From positions 620,001-684,000 of the forward strand of contig NZ_GL379770.1 in assembly GCF_000143765.1 (NCBI RefSeq): a stretch of DNA of 64,000 bases, written 5' to 3'. The position numbers and the translations under genes were made by a program. Source of the DNA: Sphingobacterium spiritivorum ATCC 33861. Its GTDB lineage: Bacteria; Bacteroidota; Bacteroidia; Sphingobacteriales; Sphingobacteriaceae. Within the stretch, counting starts at the first letter, position 1, and every line of letters starts with the position of its first letter. The notes under the pieces were generated by a model. That model searched no databases. It was not told where the DNA came from and saw only the letters and a list, made by a program, of their open reading frames with translations. This document shows, in pieces, positions 50,479 through 60,423 of the stretch.

Positions 50479-50917
50479 AGCTTTCTATGTTTAAGTTATC
50501 GTGTATTTTATTAAGTATTCTGGTGAAATGTTTGAAATCCTCATCTGTCAGATTATCCCAGGCCTTGGTACGGATCTGTGTGATATGAGGGGTTAATGAT
50601 TGTACTTTACTGATGCCCAGATCGGTCAGTTTCAGATAAAGAGAGCGTCTGTCTGTGGGATGGTTGTGACGTTCGGCCAATCCTTTCTTGATCAGCAAAT
50701 CCACAATCCGGGTCAATGTAGGTTGATCTTTACCGCACTTTTCAGCCAGCTCCTTTTGTAACAAATCCGGATGTTCAAAGAGTGTCTTTATAATTGTCCA
50801 CTGATCTACAGTGATATCGAACCCCTTTTCCGTAAAAGACGATTGTGCGTATTGCTTTACCTTTTTCGCTGTCCGGTCCAGGATAAATGAATATTCATTG
50901 AATTTTTCGTTTTGCAT
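50465..50917 (-). CDS. MarR-family transcriptional regulator
   Basis: A 150-residue winged-helix protein. The recognition region is LLQKELAEKCGKDQPTLTRI and the wing LAERHNHPTDRRSLYLKLTD carries the conserved DRR. It has one cysteine, in the helix-turn-helix, and no N-terminal redox Cys like OhrR. It heads an operon with ferredoxin reductase and ferredoxin and probably represses it. Two perfect 12-base palindromes lie upstream at 50962 and 50985, good operator candidates. The ligand is unknown. Confidence 0.9.
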   Translation of the reverse strand: MQNEKFNEYSFILDRTAKKVKQYAQSSFTEKGFDITVDQWTIIKTLFEHPDLLQKELAEKCGKDQPTLTRIVDLLIKKGLAERHNHPTDRRSLYLKLTDLGISKVQSLTPHITQIRTKAWDNLTDEDFKHFTRILNKIHDNLNIESYDNN

Positions 50918-50934
50918 AACAATATTTAGTACAA

Positions 50935-50942
50935 CAAATATA
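50935..50942 (-). promoter_or_regulatory. -7 promoter box of the marR operon
   Basis: TATATTTG on the minus strand, a full TAnnTTTG match, 17 bases before the ATG. The sequence 19 bases upstream is TTTT (50962-50965), part of a palindrome. Confidence 0.5.
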
Positions 50943-50961
50943 TGAAAGAATACATTAATTT

Positions 50962-50996
50962 AAAACCGGTTTTGTTAGTCCTTTGTCAATATTGAC
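50962..50996. promoter_or_regulatory. Two palindromes, candidate MarR operators
   Basis: AAAACCGGTTTT (50962-50973) and GTCAATATTGAC (50985-50996) are each perfect 12-base palindromes. The first overlaps the presumed -33 region and the second lies just upstream, where a repressor dimer would block RNA polymerase. They differ in sequence, so at most one may be the true MarR site. Confidence 0.45.
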
Positions 50997-50999
50997 TAT

Positions 51000-51035
51000 A
51001 AAAAAAGAGGGCTTTCATCACTGATGAAAGCCCTC
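51000..51035 (-). terminator. Intrinsic terminator of secDF
   Basis: GAGGGCTTTCAT pairs with ATGAAAGCCCTC around CACTG, followed on the minus strand by a run of T residues. It lies 26 bases after the secDF stop and insulates the marR promoter. Confidence 0.9.
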
Positions 51036-51061
51036 CGTATAGTACTAAGTTATGTGCTTGA

Positions 51062-54043
51062 TTATGGTCTTGCAGGCTCTACCTTTTTAAGGTCAGCTTT
51101 TTCTGCCATGTGACGTCCTTTACGGAAGTCATATACAGAAGGTGCTGCAAGGAAAATAGAAGAGTATGTTCCTACTACGATACCGATAAGGATCGCAAAG
51201 GAGAATCCACGGATAACTTCACCTCCGAAGATAAACAATACCGCCAATACGAATATAATGGTCAGTGATGTAATGATCGTACGGCTTAAAGTTGTATTAA
51301 TTGCATGATTCACAATATCACTCATTTTCTCGTTATGACTGTTTGGTTTGTTTACGTACTCTCTAAGTCTGTCAAATACAACTACCGTATCATTTACAGA
51401 GTAAGCGATTACAGTCAATATCGCTGCCACAAAGTGTTGGTCGATATCCAGTGAGAATGGAACGATACCATCTAACAGCGAGAACAAGCCTAATAAGATA
51501 ACCGCATCGTGGATAGTTGCAATCGCAGCTCCTGCAGAATACTGCCATTTGCGGAAACGGATCAAAATGTATGTTGCAATGATAATAATAGAGAAGATAG
51601 CTGAATAGGTAGCTCTTGATTTGATATCATTTGCAATTGATGGTCCTACTTTTTGTTGAGACAGAATTTCGTGTTTATTTCCTTCAATTTTAGACAGACC
51701 AAGATTCAGTTTATCCAATACTTCTTTATCAGCATCATCACTTGTCTCGTCGATCTTGTAAGTCGTCGTAACACGCACCTGATTTTCACTTCCGAAAGTT
51801 TTTACCTCAGTTGTTTTCTGAAATACTTCATCCAGACTCTGACGTACATTTTCCAGATTAACAGCTTTATCAAAACGTACTGTATACGTACGACCACCCT
51901 GGAAATCTACCCCAAGCGTGAATCCTTTCGTAAAGATAGACCCCAGACAGATAATGGCTGCAATAATCGATACGATATAGAATTTTTTACGGTTTTTGAT
52001 AAAGTTGAAGTTTGCATTTCTCAAGGTATTAGCAGACCAAGGGTAAGATACAGAGATCTTCATGTCTTTGTCTAACATGAATTCGAAGATCAGACGGGAA
52101 ATGAAAATTGCTGTAAACAATGATGTAACAATACCTACCATCATCGTTGTTGCAAAACCTAAGATCGGCCCGCTACCAAAGAAGAAGAGTACAATACCTA
52201 CAAGGAAAGTCGTGATCTGTGAATCGAGAATAGACGGCATCGCATGTTTGTACCCATCCGCTATAGCCTGACGCATAGATTTACCCAGACCCAGCTCTTC
52301 CCGTATACGCTCATATATCAGTACATTGGCATCTACCGCCGTACCCATAGTCAATACGATACCTGCAATACCCGGTAAGGTAAGCACTGCATTTAAGGAG
52401 GCCAGTACACCTAATAAGAAGAATACGTTGACAATAACAGCAATGTTTGCTGCCCATCCTGCACGGTTATAATAAAAAACCATGAAGATCAATACCACTA
52501 CGAAAGCGATTATAGCAGAGTTGACACCTGCATCGATTGCTGCCTGACCTAATGAAGGACCTACGATAGCCTCTTCAACGATCTTAGCAGTTGTAGGAAG
52601 ACGACCTGCTTTTAATACGTTTGCCAAATCTTTTGTATCATCTGTTGTAAATGATCCGGAGATTTGTGAACTTCCGTTTGGAATTTCTTCATTTACATTT
52701 GGAGCAGAGTACACAACATTATCTAATACAATAGCAATAGCCTCTTTATTTTGAGCTGCTTTTGCAGTGATTTTACGCCATTCACGTGCACCTGCATTAT
52801 TCATTTGCATCGATACCACAGGTTGGTTTGTCTGTGGAGCGATGTCATTTTTTGCATCTGTAATAACATCACCTGTCAATACCGCACCGTTATCAATACC
52901 TGAAGGTCTGATCGCATAAAGCGATAATGCATTAGGTGAATTTTGTTCAGGTTTTACAGCCCAAAGCAGTTTCAGGTTAGCAGGGATAATAGATTTTATC
53001 TCAGGTTTTGCTAATAAGGCGTTTACTTTTGCAGTATCTTTTAGTTGCGCAATACCGACCATAGGGCCTGGTACTAATTGCATCTGGTTGTTTGCTCCCA
53101 TAGCAACTGAAGGTGTCAATACGGCAAATAACGGGTTGTCTTCACCCAGTTTTGCATTTACAGCTGCAGAATCTGATTTTCCTTTACCGGCACCCAGATT
53201 GGCTAACAGATTCTCTTTTTTAGTTGTATCTGCTTTTGTAGTATCAGCGGAGGAAGTTTTTTGTGCTTTAAGCGTTGCCGCTAATGTTTTGTTTATATTT
53301 TCCAAAAGCGGATATACCTGGAAATTGCTATGTGTTTCATAGAATTCTAGTTTGGCAGATCCCTGAAGAAGTTTGCGTACACGTTGCTCATCATTGACAC
53401 CCGGAAGCTCAATAAGAATACGGTTTGTTCCTTGTTGAATCTGGATATTCGGAGATGCTACTCCAAATTTGTCAATACGGGTACGAAGTACTTTATATGA
53501 ATTCTGGATAGCATTATCGGCTTCTTTTTGCAGGAAATTAGCTACTTCTTTATCCGAACTTGTCGCCTTGATTAAAGAAGAGTTAGATTGTGTGGCAAAA
53601 AATGAAGCTAATGGAGTGCTTGCACCGCTGGATTTGTAGTCTTCGATAAATAAATCAACTAATGATTTATTGGAAGATCTGCTTTTCTTTACAGCATTTC
53701 CTAATGAAGTATTGAATTTTTCATCTTTCGGATTGTTCGCCAAATTGGTGATCAATTCGTCTAATGAAATTTCCATTGTCACGTTCATACCGCCTTTTAG
53801 GTCAAGACCTAAAGCCAGTTCATTAGCTTTTACTTCTCTGTACGTGTATTTCGCTACTCCCAGATTGTATACAACCTGTCCAGCCATCGAATCTAAATAA
53901 GCCTTTTCTTTCGTCATGTCACCTTTGGCGAATGCCTCAGCGTCTTTTTCTACTTTACGGCTCACAAAAGTGAATGATAGGGAATAGAGGCATGCTAACG
54001 ATACCACTATCACCAAAAATTTAATCAGCCCTTTACCTTGCAT
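51062..54043 (-). CDS. secDF: Fused protein-export membrane protein SecDF
   Basis: A 993-residue fusion. The SecD half (1 to about 640) has a first membrane helix, a large periplasmic P1 region (about 60-480) and five helices with the motif TMGTAVDANVLIYERIREE. The SecF half (about 685-980) has GFTLGVDFQGGRTYTVRF and YSVNDTVVVFDRLREY. It uses the proton gradient to pull secreted proteins out of the SecYEG channel. P1 carries an Ala/Lys/Thr-rich insertion (SADTTKADTTKKENLLANL). A TACCTTTG box at 54122-54129 and a terminator at 51000 mark it as a single-gene unit. Confidence 0.96.
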   Translation of the reverse strand: MQGKGLIKFLVIVVSLACLYSLSFTFVSRKVEKDAEAFAKGDMTKEKAYLDSMAGQVVYNLGVAKYTYREVKANELALGLDLKGGMNVTMEISLDELITNLANNPKDEKFNTSLGNAVKKSRSSNKSLVDLFIEDYKSSGASTPLASFFATQSNSSLIKATSSDKEVANFLQKEADNAIQNSYKVLRTRIDKFGVASPNIQIQQGTNRILIELPGVNDEQRVRKLLQGSAKLEFYETHSNFQVYPLLENINKTLAATLKAQKTSSADTTKADTTKKENLLANLGAGKGKSDSAAVNAKLGEDNPLFAVLTPSVAMGANNQMQLVPGPMVGIAQLKDTAKVNALLAKPEIKSIIPANLKLLWAVKPEQNSPNALSLYAIRPSGIDNGAVLTGDVITDAKNDIAPQTNQPVVSMQMNNAGAREWRKITAKAAQNKEAIAIVLDNVVYSAPNVNEEIPNGSSQISGSFTTDDTKDLANVLKAGRLPTTAKIVEEAIVGPSLGQAAIDAGVNSAIIAFVVVLIFMVFYYNRAGWAANIAVIVNVFFLLGVLASLNAVLTLPGIAGIVLTMGTAVDANVLIYERIREELGLGKSMRQAIADGYKHAMPSILDSQITTFLVGIVLFFFGSGPILGFATTMMVGIVTSLFTAIFISRLIFEFMLDKDMKISVSYPWSANTLRNANFNFIKNRKKFYIVSIIAAIICLGSIFTKGFTLGVDFQGGRTYTVRFDKAVNLENVRQSLDEVFQKTTEVKTFGSENQVRVTTTYKIDETSDDADKEVLDKLNLGLSKIEGNKHEILSQQKVGPSIANDIKSRATYSAIFSIIIIATYILIRFRKWQYSAGAAIATIHDAVILLGLFSLLDGIVPFSLDIDQHFVAAILTVIAYSVNDTVVVFDRLREYVNKPNSHNEKMSDIVNHAINTTLSRTIITSLTIIFVLAVLFIFGGEVIRGFSFAILIGIVVGTYSSIFLAAPSVYDFRKGRHMAEKADLKKVEPARP

Positions 54044-54121
54044 TGTCTATTTTAGTGTATTAGTTTGATATATAGTATATTTATAATTTGCTCCGGTTGT
54101 ATTACATTTTACCAAGAATGG

Positions 54122-54129
54122 CAAAGGTA
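54122..54129 (-). promoter_or_regulatory. -7 promoter box of secDF
   Basis: TACCTTTG on the minus strand matches TAnnTTTG, 78 bases before the ATG. No -33 match at normal spacing. The remainder of the 54044-54305 gap shows no gene. Confidence 0.4.
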
Positions 54130-54305
54130 TAAAATTTTTGTATAATGAACCCGACATGATTAAAATAATTATCAAAAGCAAGAATTATTGGCAATTTTGT
54201 TTGTAAAAGCTTGTCTATTTGTTGATAAACAGATGTGTGCAACTACAAACCGGGAAATATGAAAGAAGATAGCAGCTTTTGCTTATACAGGAGGGAGGGG
54301 TAAAC

Positions 54306-54340
54306 AAAAAAAAGAGCCTGACGGATATCCGTCAGGCTCT
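54306..54340 (-). terminator. Intrinsic terminator of the small outer-membrane protein gene
   Basis: AGAGCCTGACGGA (54313-54325) pairs with TCCGTCAGGCTCT (54328-54340), followed on the minus strand by about eight T residues. It lies 20 bases after the stop. Confidence 0.9.
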
Positions 54341-54360
54341 GCTCAAAGATTTGATATTTT

Positions 54361-54834
54361 CTATCTCAATGTGTATTTGATACCTAATGAAAATTCAGAT
54401 GCATCAAAGTCACTATTGTGATTTAACTGCCAGTAAGGTTTCCAATCTACGTGAAGACCGATAGGAGCACTAGGGATTTTGAACTCAAGACCTGCCTGAG
54501 GACGTAAAGCGATAGCTGTGAAATCATTGCTACCAGCATCGATAAATGAGATTTGAGGACCAACACCTACATACCATCCCAGACCGTTAGTACCACGGAA
54601 AGGTCTTGCATACTGATAATCTGCACCAATACCTACAACATTATCGCCGAATAATACTTGAACCTGACCTTGATTAGTTCCTCCAAAAGAAGTTTTGTAT
54701 TGCACTCCAAATGCGTCAAATGGTGAATCAAATACAACTCCTATAGCCGCTCTTTGCGGAGACTGTGCTTTTGCTTCTTGGGCACCTAATGCCAAAACAG
54801 CTGCTGCTGCAAAAGAAAGTAATAATTTTTTCAT
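54361..54834 (-). CDS. Small outer-membrane beta-barrel protein
   Basis: A 157-residue protein with a Sec signal (MKKLLLSFAAAAVLALGAQ, cleavage near EAKAQ). The mature part has alternating beta strands and a C-terminal strand FSLGIKYTLR, as in eight-stranded barrels. I chose ATG 54834 because the signal peptide starts there; the frame stays open for 20 more codons upstream but with no signal-like sequence. Function is unknown; porin- or opacity-like roles are possible. Its terminator is strong and it stands alone, divergent from guaB. Confidence 0.8.
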   Translation of the reverse strand: MKKLLLSFAAAAVLALGAQEAKAQSPQRAAIGVVFDSPFDAFGVQYKTSFGGTNQGQVQVLFGDNVVGIGADYQYARPFRGTNGLGWYVGVGPQISFIDAGSNDFTAIALRPQAGLEFKIPSAPIGLHVDWKPYWQLNHNSDFDASEFSLGIKYTLR

Positions 54835-54972
54835 AATAATGTTATGTTGTTTTTCTGTTAAATTACGATCATCACTTTGCAAATAGCTTGCCAAAAATTA
54901 AGATTGATATATTTTTTTGTGCAGAAATTATAATTAAGCAATCATCATTTGGTTGTCAATTATAAAAAAACG

Positions 54973-55003
54973 TTTTATAATCTGATTATTATTTGTAATT
55001 TTG
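54973..55003 (+). promoter_or_regulatory. Promoter of guaB
   Basis: TAATTTTG at 54996-55003 is a full -7 match; GTTTT ends 19 bases upstream (54976), close to a -33 TTTG. The ATG follows 33 bases later. Confidence 0.5.
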
Positions 55004-55015
55004 CCTGGCAAATAG

Positions 55016-56512
<1,497 letters not shown>

Positions 56513-56533
56513 TTTCGGATTGGAAAATATTAG

Positions 56534-56567
56534 AAACGGGCATTCAGTTTTTTGGATGCCCGTTTTT
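56534..56567 (+). terminator. Intrinsic terminator of guaB
   Basis: AAACGGGCATTC (56534-56545) pairs with GGATGCCCGTTT (56554-56565, one G-T pair), followed by a T run. Confidence 0.88.
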
Positions 56568-56656
56568 ATTAACCTTATTCTTTGTGATTTAGGATATAAA
56601 TGGTTAAATTGTAAATCGTTAACTATTTTTATTACATCACTTAACAATATAATAAT

Positions 56657-56812
56657 ATGGGTAAAGGAGATAAAAAATCAAGAAAAGGGAAAATTATTAT
56701 GGGTTCCTATGGTAAAAAGCGCCCTCGTGGATTTCAAGCGAAAGCTGTTGTCCCCGAAGCTACAGATACCGGAAAAGCTGCAGTAAAAAAGAAAGGTAAG
56801 GAAACTGCCTGA
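56657..56812 (+). CDS. 30S ribosomal protein THX (bTHX)
   Basis: A 51-residue, very basic protein starting MGKGDKKSRKGKIIMGSYGK and continuing KRPRGFQAKA. This is the bTHX/S31e-like family pattern MGKGDKKTxRGKIxxGSYGxxRP known from Thermus and Bacteroidota. It binds the head of the 30S subunit. The C-terminal half is an Ala/Lys/Thr-rich tail ending GKETA. ATG at 56657 is the only start giving the family N-terminus. It is flanked by the guaB terminator and its own terminator at 56843. Confidence 0.93.
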   Translation: MGKGDKKSRKGKIIMGSYGKKRPRGFQAKAVVPEATDTGKAAVKKKGKETA

Positions 56813-56842
56813 TAGAGATTCCGGGATTTATTGCCGGTGTGA

Positions 56843-56885
56843 GAAAGACCTGCATACTTGAAAAAGTATGCAGGTCTTTCTTTTT
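56843..56885 (+). terminator. Intrinsic terminator of the THX gene
   Basis: A perfect 17-bp stem (56843-56859 with 56864-56880), containing GACCTGCATAC, closes on a GAAA tetraloop and is followed by five T residues. Confidence 0.92.
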
Positions 56886-56962
56886 ATTCTTCTATCACCT
56901 GGTTTTTAAAAAATAATTTGTTGCCATTTTCCTGTTGACATACTGTTGTCATTCGTCCGGAT

Positions 56963-56970
56963 TAACTTTG
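56963..56970 (+). promoter_or_regulatory. -7 promoter box of the DinB-like gene
   Basis: TAACTTTG matches TAnnTTTG 24 bases before the ATG at 56995. TTG candidates lie 14 and 25 bases upstream, neither ideal. Confidence 0.45.
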
Positions 56971-56994
56971 AATCATAATCAAAACAGGAGAAAT

Positions 56995-57468
56995 ATGAAA
57001 ACAAATGAAATCATCAGCAAAGAAGAATTATTAAAACACTGGCAGGGGCACCGTAGTCTGACACGCCGGGTCATAGAAGCATTTCCGGAAAAAGATTTGT
57101 TTGAATTTAAAGTAGGTCCTATGCGTCCGTTTTCATTAATGGCGCAGGAGCTGATCTCTATCGCAGGTCCCGGATTAAAAGGTATAGTGAATAGAGTGGA
57201 AGAGCCTTACAGCGAAAAAATAGACCTGAAAACAAAACAGGAAATTCTTGATGAATGGGATAAAGTAACCCGGGATATAGATGTGTACTTTAATATGATT
57301 AAAGAAGAGGATTTTCACGATACCTTTAATCTTTTTGGCGAGTACAAATCACCTGTATATGAAAATCTTCTTTATTTTATTGATAATGAAATTCATCATC
57401 GTGGTCAGGGGTATGTGTATCTCCGGGCTTTAGGCATTCAGCCTCCGCCATTCTGGGAGCGATACTAG
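56995..57468 (+). CDS. DinB-like four-helix-bundle protein
   Basis: A 157-residue helical protein resembling the DinB/YfiT superfamily (KEELLKHWQGHRSLTRRVIEAFP at the N-terminus, NEIHHRGQGYVYLRALGIQPP at the end). Family members bind a metal with three His residues. The final His pair region is clear, but the middle helix (ELISIAGPGLKGI) lacks the usual His, so metal binding may be weakened. I chose ATG 56995 because AACAGGAGAAAT precedes it; the frame is open 20 codons further upstream. Function is unknown. Confidence 0.78.
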   Translation: MKTNEIISKEELLKHWQGHRSLTRRVIEAFPEKDLFEFKVGPMRPFSLMAQELISIAGPGLKGIVNRVEEPYSEKIDLKTKQEILDEWDKVTRDIDVYFNMIKEEDFHDTFNLFGEYKSPVYENLLYFIDNEIHHRGQGYVYLRALGIQPPPFWERY

Positions 57469-57482
57469 TCGTTGTTTATATA

Positions 57483-57514
57483 AAGAAAGGGGTTCATTTG
57501 TGAACCCCTTTCTT
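57483..57514. terminator. Bidirectional terminator between convergent genes
   Basis: AAGAAAGGGGTTCA pairs perfectly with TGAACCCCTTTCTT around a TTTG loop. It lies between the DinB-like gene and the convergent lipoprotein gene and can serve both. Confidence 0.8.
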
Positions 57515-57538
57515 ACTTTCGGACTGATTTATATCAGC

Positions 57539-57925
57539 TTACCGCTGACAATCTGCTGTCCAGATTTTATTTTCTTTTGTAAATGCTATATTCAGTTTTC
57601 CTGCATCAATACGAATCAGAGCACCTTCTGAAGAGTTTACATTAACCAGAGTGTTATCTCCTTTTTTCTCAAATTCTACTCCTTTAAGATCCGGAATATC
57701 GTTGTTAAAGTAAAAAGTATAGGAATTACCTAATTTTTGTACGGTTACTGTTCCGTCTGCCAGCGGTTTGTTGTTCTGGCTGTTTCCAAGATCGGTATAG
57801 GAAATTTTACCATTGTACTTCCCTACGAAGATGTCATTGTCAGCAGGATCATCATCTTTACTACATGCTGAAAATATAGCAACAGTGAACACTAACAGCC
57901 CCAAGATCTTAATCATTTTTTTCAT
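57539..57925 (-). CDS. Small lipoprotein of unknown function
   Basis: A 128-residue protein with a lipoprotein signal (LLVFTVAIFSAC, acceptor Cys21) followed by an acidic SKDDDPADND linker, common for Bacteroidota surface or periplasmic lipoproteins. The mature part looks like a small beta sandwich (GKYNGKISYTDLGNSQ, YTFYFNNDIPDLKGVEF). It ends with TADCQR, leaving one unpaired Cys. I do not recognise a named family. Confidence 0.72.
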   Translation of the reverse strand: MKKMIKILGLLVFTVAIFSACSKDDDPADNDIFVGKYNGKISYTDLGNSQNNKPLADGTVTVQKLGNSYTFYFNNDIPDLKGVEFEKKGDNTLVNVNSSEGALIRIDAGKLNIAFTKENKIWTADCQR

Positions 57926-58046
57926 AGTGGTAACGTTTTTTATGTTTGTTAAAGATTCTGTTTATATGCAGAATAAAGACAAACCCGATGCCAAAAATGT
58001 GTTTCAGGAAGTAATGTTGCTGATTAACAGGTTGATATAATAAGGC

Positions 58047-58706
58047 TTATTTGATAAATCCGGCGACTATGTTAATGGTCAGAGCGACTACAAAAGTATT
58101 CAATGCAAAGGAAAGCAGTCCGTGAAACAGTGCCACATGTCTTATCTTTTTATTGGATATCTCTACATCTGAAACCTGGAATGTACAGCCCAGGACGAAA
58201 GAAAAATAAGCAAAGTCAAGGTAATCGGGTTTCTCAGATCCGGGAAAATCCAAGCCTCCTGCTTTCTTGTTCTCATCATTATAGTAAAGCCGTGCATAAT
58301 GAAATGTATAAATCGTATGTACAAGTGCCCACGAAGCGATCATGCTGGCTACAGCAATCCCTATATTGCGGATATTGAGAGAAGGATTGTCTGCAGGGGA
58401 TTCAATTACAAATAATACTGCAAAAAGACAGGTGAAAGAGGCCAACAGGATAAATAACGTGACAACAATCCGGCTTCCGTCCTCAATTGTGGCCAGTTTA
58501 ATAATTTTCTGAATTGGCATCGTATAAAAAGTCGCCCAGGCTATCAGCAGGTAAGTAAGCGAAAAGGCCAACCAACTATATAGGAGCTGAACCATGATGT
58601 TTTCATTTCTCGGAAATACAAAAAATACAACTATAGCGAGTACCAGAGCTATCAGCCCTCTGTGTATGGGTCTCAATCGGTGGATAAATAATTCTTTAGA
58701 CTGCAT
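58047..58706 (-). CDS. DUF1345 membrane protein
   Basis: A 219-residue integral membrane protein with about five helices and the DUF1345 signature YLDFAYFSFVLGCTFQVSDV followed by KIRHVALFHGLLSF. The family is widespread, with no agreed function. It follows the lipoprotein region with about 120 bases between and has no co-directional partner close by. Confidence 0.87.
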   Translation of the reverse strand: MQSKELFIHRLRPIHRGLIALVLAIVVFFVFPRNENIMVQLLYSWLAFSLTYLLIAWATFYTMPIQKIIKLATIEDGSRIVVTLFILLASFTCLFAVLFVIESPADNPSLNIRNIGIAVASMIASWALVHTIYTFHYARLYYNDENKKAGGLDFPGSEKPDYLDFAYFSFVLGCTFQVSDVEISNKKIRHVALFHGLLSFALNTFVVALTINIVAGFIK

Positions 58707-58731
58707 ATCCGATCAAATAAAGAGAGATATT

Positions 58732-58768
58732 CTATCCTCCTTGCCAGCAGTGTGATGGGGGAGGATAG
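58732..58768 (-). terminator. Possible terminator after the 125-residue gene
   Basis: CTATCCTCC (58732-58740) pairs with GGAGGATAG (58760-58768) around a 19-base loop. On the minus strand it runs into AATATCTCTC without a clean T tract, so confidence is low. Confidence 0.4.
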
Positions 58769-58777
58769 GAATAATAG

Positions 58778-59155
58778 TTATTTGGATCCTGTTCTTTTGA
58801 TAATCATGATCGATTTGTACTTGTCCAGATCAAAATGTGGGGATTCCAGTTTCAATTCTGTAGGAAAAGGGAAATTTTTATCAAAGAAGTAGATCGTAGT
58901 AGAGCTACCATAGTCATTGGTCGGGAATAGATCTGCAGCACCTTCATAGTCTGCATTTGCAATATCACCTACTGAAATGGCATAAATCCGGATAATACCA
59001 CCTTTATTTTGTTCATTACGCACGAAGGCGACTTCTTTAAAATCTCCTTTCAGATCTGCAATACTTTTTTGTGTCAGCGAGTCTTTAAAAATAAATCCTA
59101 CGATCAGTATAATTGGGATGATCAGCAACCATGCTTTTTTGTTTTTGCTCTTCAT
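58778..59155 (-). CDS. Membrane-anchored protein of unknown function
   Basis: A 125-residue protein with one N-terminal membrane helix (AWLLIIPIILIVGFIF, about 9-24) and a periplasmic domain. The domain resembles no family I can name (DFKEVAFVRNEQNKGGIIRIYAISVGD, TTIYFFDKNFPFPTEL). Its ATG shares one base with the stop of the DJ-1/PfpI gene, so the two are translationally coupled. Confidence 0.7.
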   Translation of the reverse strand: MKSKNKKAWLLIIPIILIVGFIFKDSLTQKSIADLKGDFKEVAFVRNEQNKGGIIRIYAISVGDIANADYEGAADLFPTNDYGSSTTIYFFDKNFPFPTELKLESPHFDLDKYKSIMIIKRTGSK

Positions 59156-59733
59156 TAAAGCGAAATTTTAATATTCAGAAGTTTGAAAAATTCTTTTAAA
59201 ATGGCCTGATGTCCCGGCCATGCGGGAGAGGTTACCAGATTGCCGTCAACTATGGCCTGATCTGCAGGTATATTTTTCCATGTTCCCCCGGCAAGTTCAA
59301 TGTCTGGGCCTACAGCAACATAGGCGGTCAGGGTACGTCCCGCCAGTACTTTTGCAGCAGTCAATACCTGTATACCATGACAGATAGCAGCTACAGGTTT
59401 GTTTTCATTAAAGAAATGCTGTGTGATTTCCAGTACACGTTTATTCAACCGGATATATTCTGCAGAACGTCCGCCTGCAATGTAAAGTCCGTCATATTCT
59501 TCTGGATTGACACTATCGAAATCTTTGTTGATGCCGAAATTATGTCCGCGTAATTCTTTGTATGTCTGATCTCCGGTAAAATCGTGTACTGCTGTGGGTA
59601 CCACATCTCCTTTTTTTCGTTCAGGAGCAATGGCGTCTACATCAATTCCTATTGCACCCATTGCCTGAAAAGGTACCATTGCTTCATAATCTTCGACATA
59701 GTCGCCTACTAATAATAAGATTTTCTTTGCCAT
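59155..59733 (-). CDS. DJ-1/PfpI-family protein
   Basis: A 192-residue flavodoxin-like protein. The nucleophile elbow is AAICHGIQVLTAA, with the conserved Cys, and an acidic residue sits early (VEDYEAMVPFQA). Family members include stress chaperones, deglycase-like enzymes and proteases; the exact activity is uncertain. It overlaps the membrane-anchored gene by one base and is 75 bases downstream of the flavin reductase gene, a combination that suggests an oxidative or carbonyl stress role (inference). Confidence 0.87.
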   Translation of the reverse strand: MAKKILLLVGDYVEDYEAMVPFQAMGAIGIDVDAIAPERKKGDVVPTAVHDFTGDQTYKELRGHNFGINKDFDSVNPEEYDGLYIAGGRSAEYIRLNKRVLEITQHFFNENKPVAAICHGIQVLTAAKVLAGRTLTAYVAVGPDIELAGGTWKNIPADQAIVDGNLVTSPAWPGHQAILKEFFKLLNIKISL

Positions 59734-59808
59734 GATAGTCTGAATTTTTATAGTGTTAAATATACAAGTAATTGCTTTGAGCGGCAGATTTGTTTAGTAA
59801 AATATAAG

Positions 59809-60372
59809 TCATGAATTGTTTTGAAGTTTTTCGGCCATTGTTCTTTTCGTTTTCCGGACTTTGGCCTCCAGCTGACTTCTCAGTAACATATTAACGACGC
59901 CTTTTCCTTCTTCAAAATTATCATTGAAGCTTGGGAGTGAAAAGGTGTCAAGGACATCTCCTCCGTCAAAAGGCATTCGTGCTGTAGCGATACCTAATAC
60001 GGATTGACCGCCTCTTGCGCCGGGGCTTGTAGCCATCAGAAAAATGGATTTTTCTGCGTATATCTTTCTTTTGGGAATACGTGAAATCCAATCGATCAGA
60101 TTTTTATAACCCACATTATAATTACCGTTGTTCTCCGCTAATGAGATAAGAATAAGATCCGCCCAGTCGATCTTGCTGACGAAATTATGCACTTCCTGAG
60201 GTATTCCGATTTCTTCTTCAACCTGCTTGCTGAACAGAGGAAGCGGAAAATCATTCAGATCGACAATCTCAATAATATCTTCGGCTTCTTTGTAATATCT
60301 GGATACAGATGATACCAGTTTTTTATTTATAGATGCGGAACTGTTGCTTCCTGCAAAAGCTAATATTTTCAT
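59809..60372 (-). CDS. NADPH-dependent FMN reductase family protein
   Basis: A 187-residue flavodoxin-fold protein. The N-terminal phosphate loop is AFAGSNSSASINKKLV (6-21), and SLAENNGNYNVGYKNLIDWISR and ATSPGARGG form the FMN site. Such proteins reduce quinones, chromate or azo compounds. It is divergent from the broken SGNH gene, sharing a 51-base promoter gap. Confidence 0.88.
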   Translation of the reverse strand: MKILAFAGSNSSASINKKLVSSVSRYYKEAEDIIEIVDLNDFPLPLFSKQVEEEIGIPQEVHNFVSKIDWADLILISLAENNGNYNVGYKNLIDWISRIPKRKIYAEKSIFLMATSPGARGGQSVLGIATARMPFDGGDVLDTFSLPSFNDNFEEGKGVVNMLLRSQLEAKVRKTKRTMAEKLQNNS

Positions 60373-60423
60373 ATCGTAAACTTAACTAAATTTTATATCT
60401 TCAGCCTAATTAAAACTATAACA

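Noticed and set aside
54835..54894. 20-codon N-terminal extension of the small outer-membrane protein
   Set aside because: The extension is hydrophilic and would bury the signal peptide; MKKLLLSF at 54834 is the natural start.
56520..56786. 88-codon frame after guaB
   Set aside because: It runs through the guaB terminator and overlaps the clear THX gene in a different phase.
57813..58040. 75-codon frame around the lipoprotein gene start
   Set aside because: It is mostly antisense to the lipoprotein signal region and lacks family features.
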